Assembly: GCA_009787405.1 (NCBI GenBank)
Contig: WRGA01000109.1
Span: 1 to 44,178 of the forward strand
DNA length: 44,178 nucleotides
Reading direction: 5' to 3'
Origin: Candidatus Azobacteroides sp.
GTDB lineage: Bacteria; Bacteroidota; Bacteroidia; Bacteroidales; WRGA01
Positions 41,183 through 44,178 of this stretch are shown one piece after another. The notes under the pieces were generated by a model, which was not told where the DNA came from, ran no database searches, and saw only the letters and a program-made list of their open reading frames with translations. Each line of letters opens with the position of its first letter. The first letter of the stretch is position 1. Made by a program: the position numbers and the translations under genes.

Positions 41183-42016
41183 TTATTTCTTCTTATTGCT
41201 TGATTTTGCCGGAGTTGCCTCTACCGGTTCTACATAAGGGGTATTTGCCGGTCTTGCAAATCCGTCTTTTGTAGCCTTATCCGCCATTTTTTTTGCACGT
41301 TTTGCCGTATCGGGGTGCGATGACAACAGTTTATCCATGGTACTTGCCGAAGCTCCGGATTCCAACGCATTTAATTTTTCGAATGACAATGCCATGGCCC
41401 ACGGGTTTCTCCCGCATCCTTTTAAAAATTCATATCCGTAATCATCGGCTGCACTTTCTTGTTTTTGAGAAAACTTGGCATTTGACAATGATTCGGCCAA
41501 AGCACCGAATTGAGAATTCGTCAACTGGGCAACAGTGCCGCTTTGTGATGAAACACCGTCTTTCAATGCCGATGTCAACAACGATGTTTTGAAGGCATCC
41601 TTCACATCATTGTTTTTCACATGGCCGATTTCATGTCCGATGACGCCCAGCAGCTCTTCATCCGTCATAATATCCATTAAGCCGGCTAATACGCGCACAC
41701 TTCCGTCCGCACATGCAAAAGCATTCACATCAACCACGTTATACACCTTGAAATTCAAGGTCAATCCATCATAATTCGTCAACCCGGATACCAATTTATC
41801 CAATCTCTTGGAATATTTGTCATTGGTACAAACCGGATTATTTGCATCCATCCAATCAATATATTCCTTGGTGTAAGCCAATATTTCGCTGTCACTTACA
41901 GTCACGGCTTTCACAGCTTTTGACGCCGCATCGATTGCCTTTTGATTGATTTTAAACTGAGCATCGGCTGTTGCAACACACACAATACATGCAAGTAAGA
42001 ATGTCAACTTTTTCAT
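41183..42016 (-). CDS. M48-family zinc metallopeptidase
   Basis: About 277 residues from the ATG at 42016, which gives a signal peptide (MKKLTFLLACIVCVATADAQ). The zinc motif is H128-E-I-G-H132 in LLGVIGHEIGHVKNND, and the third ligand Glu is in KQESAADDYGYEFL. It is close to the LoiP/YcaL/BepA group of periplasmic or outer-membrane proteases that take part in envelope quality control. It stands alone. The end of the protein is rich in Ala, Pro and Lys and may be unstructured. Confidence 0.9.
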   Translation of the reverse strand: MKKLTFLLACIVCVATADAQFKINQKAIDAASKAVKAVTVSDSEILAYTKEYIDWMDANNPVCTNDKYSKRLDKLVSGLTNYDGLTLNFKVYNVVDVNAFACADGSVRVLAGLMDIMTDEELLGVIGHEIGHVKNNDVKDAFKTSLLTSALKDGVSSQSGTVAQLTNSQFGALAESLSNAKFSQKQESAADDYGYEFLKGCGRNPWAMALSFEKLNALESGASASTMDKLLSSHPDTAKRAKKMADKATKDGFARPANTPYVEPVEATPAKSSNKKK

Positions 42017-42636
42017 AATGTTTTTTATTAATAGATTTATTATTGTAAAGCGCAACAAAATAAGGGATTATTGTCGACATAACAAAGTTAAATAATAAAA
42101 AACGGGACGGACGGTAAATCCGGGAATGCGGACAGCCCCGTATCACAGCGGATAGCCCGAATTTTAATATATCCGTGAGGTTGCCCCGATATTCCCGGAC
42201 AACTTTTTTGCTCAACAATTTTCGTCCGGTTATTTTCTTGCGTCAATACGCCGCTTTTACCGTTTCATTATCGGATTTAAACAATATACACGCCACGAAC
42301 CGGCAGGATTGAACTGCCGATGTTATGTGGCGTCATATCCTGACCGTCTTCTGAAAGCCTGTAACCTGCGCGTGGCAATTTTGTTGCGGCGAAGATGAGA
42401 ACCATGATTACCATAAGATTTACAAGATAGCCGGAATTAAATCTTGGAAACCTTGAAAATCCAGCTAAAATCGCGGTTCAAACCATGGACGATTCTTGGG
42501 TCGTTTTGATTGTTCGTTCATTTCGGACGGTTTTGCATAAAAAAAGCGTGTAACACGTTTTGATTAGGTTATACGTTCTGTCAAACGAAAAATATGCACT
42601 ATTTTTGTACATAATTATGACATAAATCACGCCGCT
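42017..42636. other. intergenic region with folded palindromic sequence
   Basis: No gene seen. It holds a structure with outer stem CCGGGAAT / ATTCCCGG (42120-42127 and 42191-42198) around an inner CGGATA / TATCCG stem. A second nested hairpin, ACGCCAC / GTGGCGT around CGGCAG-gattgaa-CTGCCG (42290-42333), looks on the minus strand like a tRNA T-arm with loop TTCAATC. Just before the antitoxin gene are TATTTTTG (42600-42607), a possible -7 element, and CGTGT-A-ACACG (42547-42557). Confidence 0.5.
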
Positions 42637-42912
42637 ATGATACTGCTTACAGTTACAGAATTCAGAAACAATATCAGTAAATACCTTCAAATGGCTTTTA
42701 CCGAAAGAATTGCCTTAAAGAGCAAAAAAGGTATTATCGAACTTACTCCAAGCACCGAGATTCATTTGAATCCAAGTCCGAGCGGAGACATTTGGTTCGA
42801 TGATGCCCGTAATATGGAAGAACTGAACCGTGCCGTTCATGAGCTTAGGACAAATAAGGCCGACCTCAAAGAACTTTCCGATGATGAAATAAGAGCGCTT
42901 TTTACCGTATGA
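42637..42912 (+). CDS. Phd/YefM-type antitoxin
   Basis: 91 residues. The N-terminal DNA-binding part (ILLTVTEFRNNISKYLQMAFTERIALKSKKGIIELTP) has the Phd/YefM fold, and the acidic C-terminal half (DARNMEELNRAVHELRTNKADLKELSDDEIRALF) would wrap the toxin. Its stop overlaps the toxin start (ATGA at 42909-42912), the standard coupling of yefM-yoeB operons. It probably represses its own promoter. The toxin frame is interrupted, so this antitoxin may no longer have an active partner. Confidence 0.85.
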   Translation: MILLTVTEFRNNISKYLQMAFTERIALKSKKGIIELTPSTEIHLNPSPSGDIWFDDARNMEELNRAVHELRTNKADLKELSDDEIRALFTV

Positions 42913-43187
42913 CCTATCATGTGTAGTTTCACAGGCGCTTTATCAAACATATCGAAATGCACAAAAAGGCGGGCAATAAGATTTTGGTCAAAAAAATAGA
43001 AACTCTCATTGCCGAGATAAGGGAACATCCACGTACAGGCATGGGCAAACCCGAGCAACTCAGATACTTTTCCGAAGAGATTTGGTCTCGACACATTGAC
43101 GCCAAACATCGCTTGATTTATGAAATCGTCGAAGATGAGTTGATTATTATAGCCATATCCGCCTACGGGCATTACGATGATAAATAA
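42909..43187 (+). pseudogene. yoeB: YoeB-type toxin with an in-frame amber codon
   Basis: Starting at the ATG that overlaps the antitoxin stop, the frame reads MTYHV, then TAG (42924-42926), then FHRRFIKHIEMHKKAGNKIL and on to RHIDAKHRLIYEIVEDELII and AISAYGHYDDK. The sequence after the stop is an intact YoeB mRNase, including the C-terminal His-Tyr region needed for activity, so one base change has cut it at codon 6. Reinitiation at the ATG at 42957 would give a 76-residue protein without the first strand and helix. Loss of toxicity is the likely reason; readthrough is possible. Confidence 0.85.
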
Positions 43188-43408
43188 ATATTATCAAAAT
43201 TACGAATTGAATTGCGAATTACGATGGATTGCGTAATTTGTAATTTACATATCAATTCCGACATAATGGACGATTGCATAATTTTGCATTCGAATCAACC
43301 ACTGTATGCGAAGCAATAAAACGATGCAAATAACTAATAATGTTCCTTCTGCGATAGTTGTAATTTAAGCATTGTTAAATAGATAATAGGCAACCCCTAT
43401 TTATGTAA

Positions 43409-43555
43409 TTCCCTTAGTAGCCCGGAAATGCATCTAATCTCTGCCCTTATTTGCTTATTTCAGAGAATTTTATCGACATTTATTGTATTTAAAATAAGGA
43501 AATAAGGATGAGATTAATTAACATTATATCGGCTACTAAGAAGACTTTTAGGGAA
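43409..43555 (-). repeat. long imperfect palindrome, copy 2 (MITE-like)
   Basis: On the plus strand it starts TTCCCTTAGTAGCCCGG and ends GGCTACTAAG-AAGACTTTT-AGGGAA. Nested complementary pairs (TTAGTAGCC/GGCTACTAA, TAATCTC/GAGATTA, CTTATT/AATAAG) run toward the centre, so most of the 147 bp can fold as one long hairpin. It matches 5132-5280 in inverted orientation. Confidence 0.7.
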
Positions 43556-43745
43556 TAAAGGTTTTATTTTAAGCCGATATAAGATTAATAATACCGTAAT
43601 TTGTTTTATATCCGGCGGAAAGTGTTCTGAACAATAAAATTTGCAGGCACAAAAAACGTGCAAATCTGATTTTGATTTATACAATTGAAAATAACCGTGT
43701 AACTTCCGTGATACTTTCCTGACTTTGACAATGCGCCACCCTAAA

Positions 43746-43946
43746 AAAGTCCGTATGGACTTTAACATTGATAACCCCATGCAAACGTAGTGCAGCTTGG
43801 GGTTATCAATATACCTCTCATTCCTTAGAACTACGTAGCAATTCAACGTATAGCTATGTATATCAATGCATTACATTGAACTCCGTTCGGAGTTCTGTAT
43901 TCGCGGGGACTTCCTCACCTCGCACTGCGCTACGCTTGTACGAGGT
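43746..43946. repeat. cluster of four palindromes (family D)
   Basis: AAAGTCC-GTAT-GGACTTT (43746-43763); ATTGATAACCCCA ... TGGGGTTATCAAT, 13-bp arms (43767-43810); GAACTCCG-TT-CGGAGTTC (43878-43895); ACCTCG ... CGAGGT (43917-43946). All lie within 200 bp, like the palindromic clusters scattered through Bacteroidetes genomes. Confidence 0.75.
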
Positions 43947-44094
43947 TATCCATGTTTCACACCTATGGCGTTATTTCATGTCGAATCACCCAAATTGATG
44001 TCGCAAAATTTAATTGATTATTAGCAAATTAGAAAATCGCAAAAAGGAGTATACAAAACACGGCGGACGGTACACGGTGTTTCCCGTGACATAA

Positions 44095-44130
44095 ACAAAA
44101 AAGGCCCGTCAGACAAACCTGACGGGCCTT
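44095..44130 (-). terminator. rRNA operon terminator
   Basis: AAGGCCCGTCAG / CTGACGGGCCTT, a perfect 12-bp stem with a 6-nt loop, followed on the minus strand by TTTTTTGTTT. It lies directly downstream of the 5S rRNA end. Confidence 0.92.
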
Positions 44131-44140
44131 CCCGTAAAAA

Positions 44141-44178
44141 CGGCGGCAACCTACTCTCCCGCCTGCGCAGTACCATCG
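44141..44178 (-). rRNA. rrf: 5S ribosomal RNA, 3' end
   Basis: On the minus strand the last bases read CGATGGTACTGCGCAGGCGG then GAGAGTAGGTTGCCGCCG, the conserved 3' part of bacterial 5S rRNA. The rest of the gene, and presumably 23S and 16S, lie beyond the window's right edge. Confidence 0.9.

Larger units (their letters stand above)
43188..44100. other. intergenic repeat region before the rRNA operon end
   Basis: No gene seen. In order: A+T-rich sequence with GAATT-type inverted pieces (43196-43330), the second copy of the long imperfect palindrome (43409-43555), A+T-rich sequence, then a run of separate hairpins (43746-43946), then non-descript sequence up to the rRNA terminator. Confidence 0.5.

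Noticed and set aside
43746-43998. Reading frames through the palindrome cluster near the right end
   Set aside because: The frames are made of hairpin arms read through, with no start signal or homology.

Overview
The window looks like a Bacteroidetes chromosome, most likely order Bacteroidales. It has near-consensus TTTG / TAnnTTTG promoters, few Shine-Dalgarno sites, the Bat operon, the trp gene order B-E-G-D-C, OMP-type beta-barrels, a Bacteroidetes-style LptD, ribonuclease Y next to ZapA, and many dispersed palindromic repeats. I cannot place it to genus. All calls come from reading the sequence; no database search was run.

Layout. 1-5.0 kb: one edge of an integrated phage-like element, with a leftward early operon (YopX, zinc-ribbon protein, Mpi-type serine recombinase, several small unknown proteins, Cro-like protein), a divergent XRE repressor with operator-like repeats, a repressor-tail fragment and a possible attachment remnant. 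5.4-8.9 kb (minus): RNase HI, TilS, a PaaI-like thioesterase and a solute-binding-domain protein. 9.0-15.1 kb (minus): an attenuated trp operon: trpL leader peptide with three consecutive Trp codons, terminator, a WG-repeat protein, then trpB-trpE-trpG-trpD-trpC. trpF and trpA are not present. 15.2-22 kb: an orphan HigA antitoxin, a beta-barrel protein, alkaline phosphatase, rny, zapA, a ZapB-like coiled coil and a small winged-helix protein. 22-27.6 kb (minus): batB-batC-batD-batE and a sugar nucleotidyltransferase. 27.9 kb: an HD phosphohydrolase.

28.6-32.6 kb (minus) is the most interesting part: a compact ribosomal peptide (RiPP) locus. A 59-residue precursor with a double-glycine leader (32363-32542) is followed by a radical SAM/SPASM enzyme and a C39-peptidase ABC exporter whose reading frames overlap. 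A near-perfect 20-bp palindrome sits in the presumed promoter, and a strong hairpin sits between the precursor and the maturase.

33-44 kb: a dapF gene cut off after its first quarter next to a 270-bp element with terminal inverted repeats; an XRE regulator with an outer-membrane receptor-like protein; LptD followed by murG; an M48 peptidase; a Phd/YefM-YoeB toxin-antitoxin pair whose toxin has an early amber codon; palindromic repeat arrays; and the 3' end of a 5S rRNA with its terminator (minus strand), so an rRNA operon lies just beyond the window.

Genes broken or isolated here (dapF, yoeB, an unpaired higA, a repressor tail, an incomplete trp set) together with at least five families of dispersed palindromic repeats suggest a genome shaped by repeat spread and local decay.
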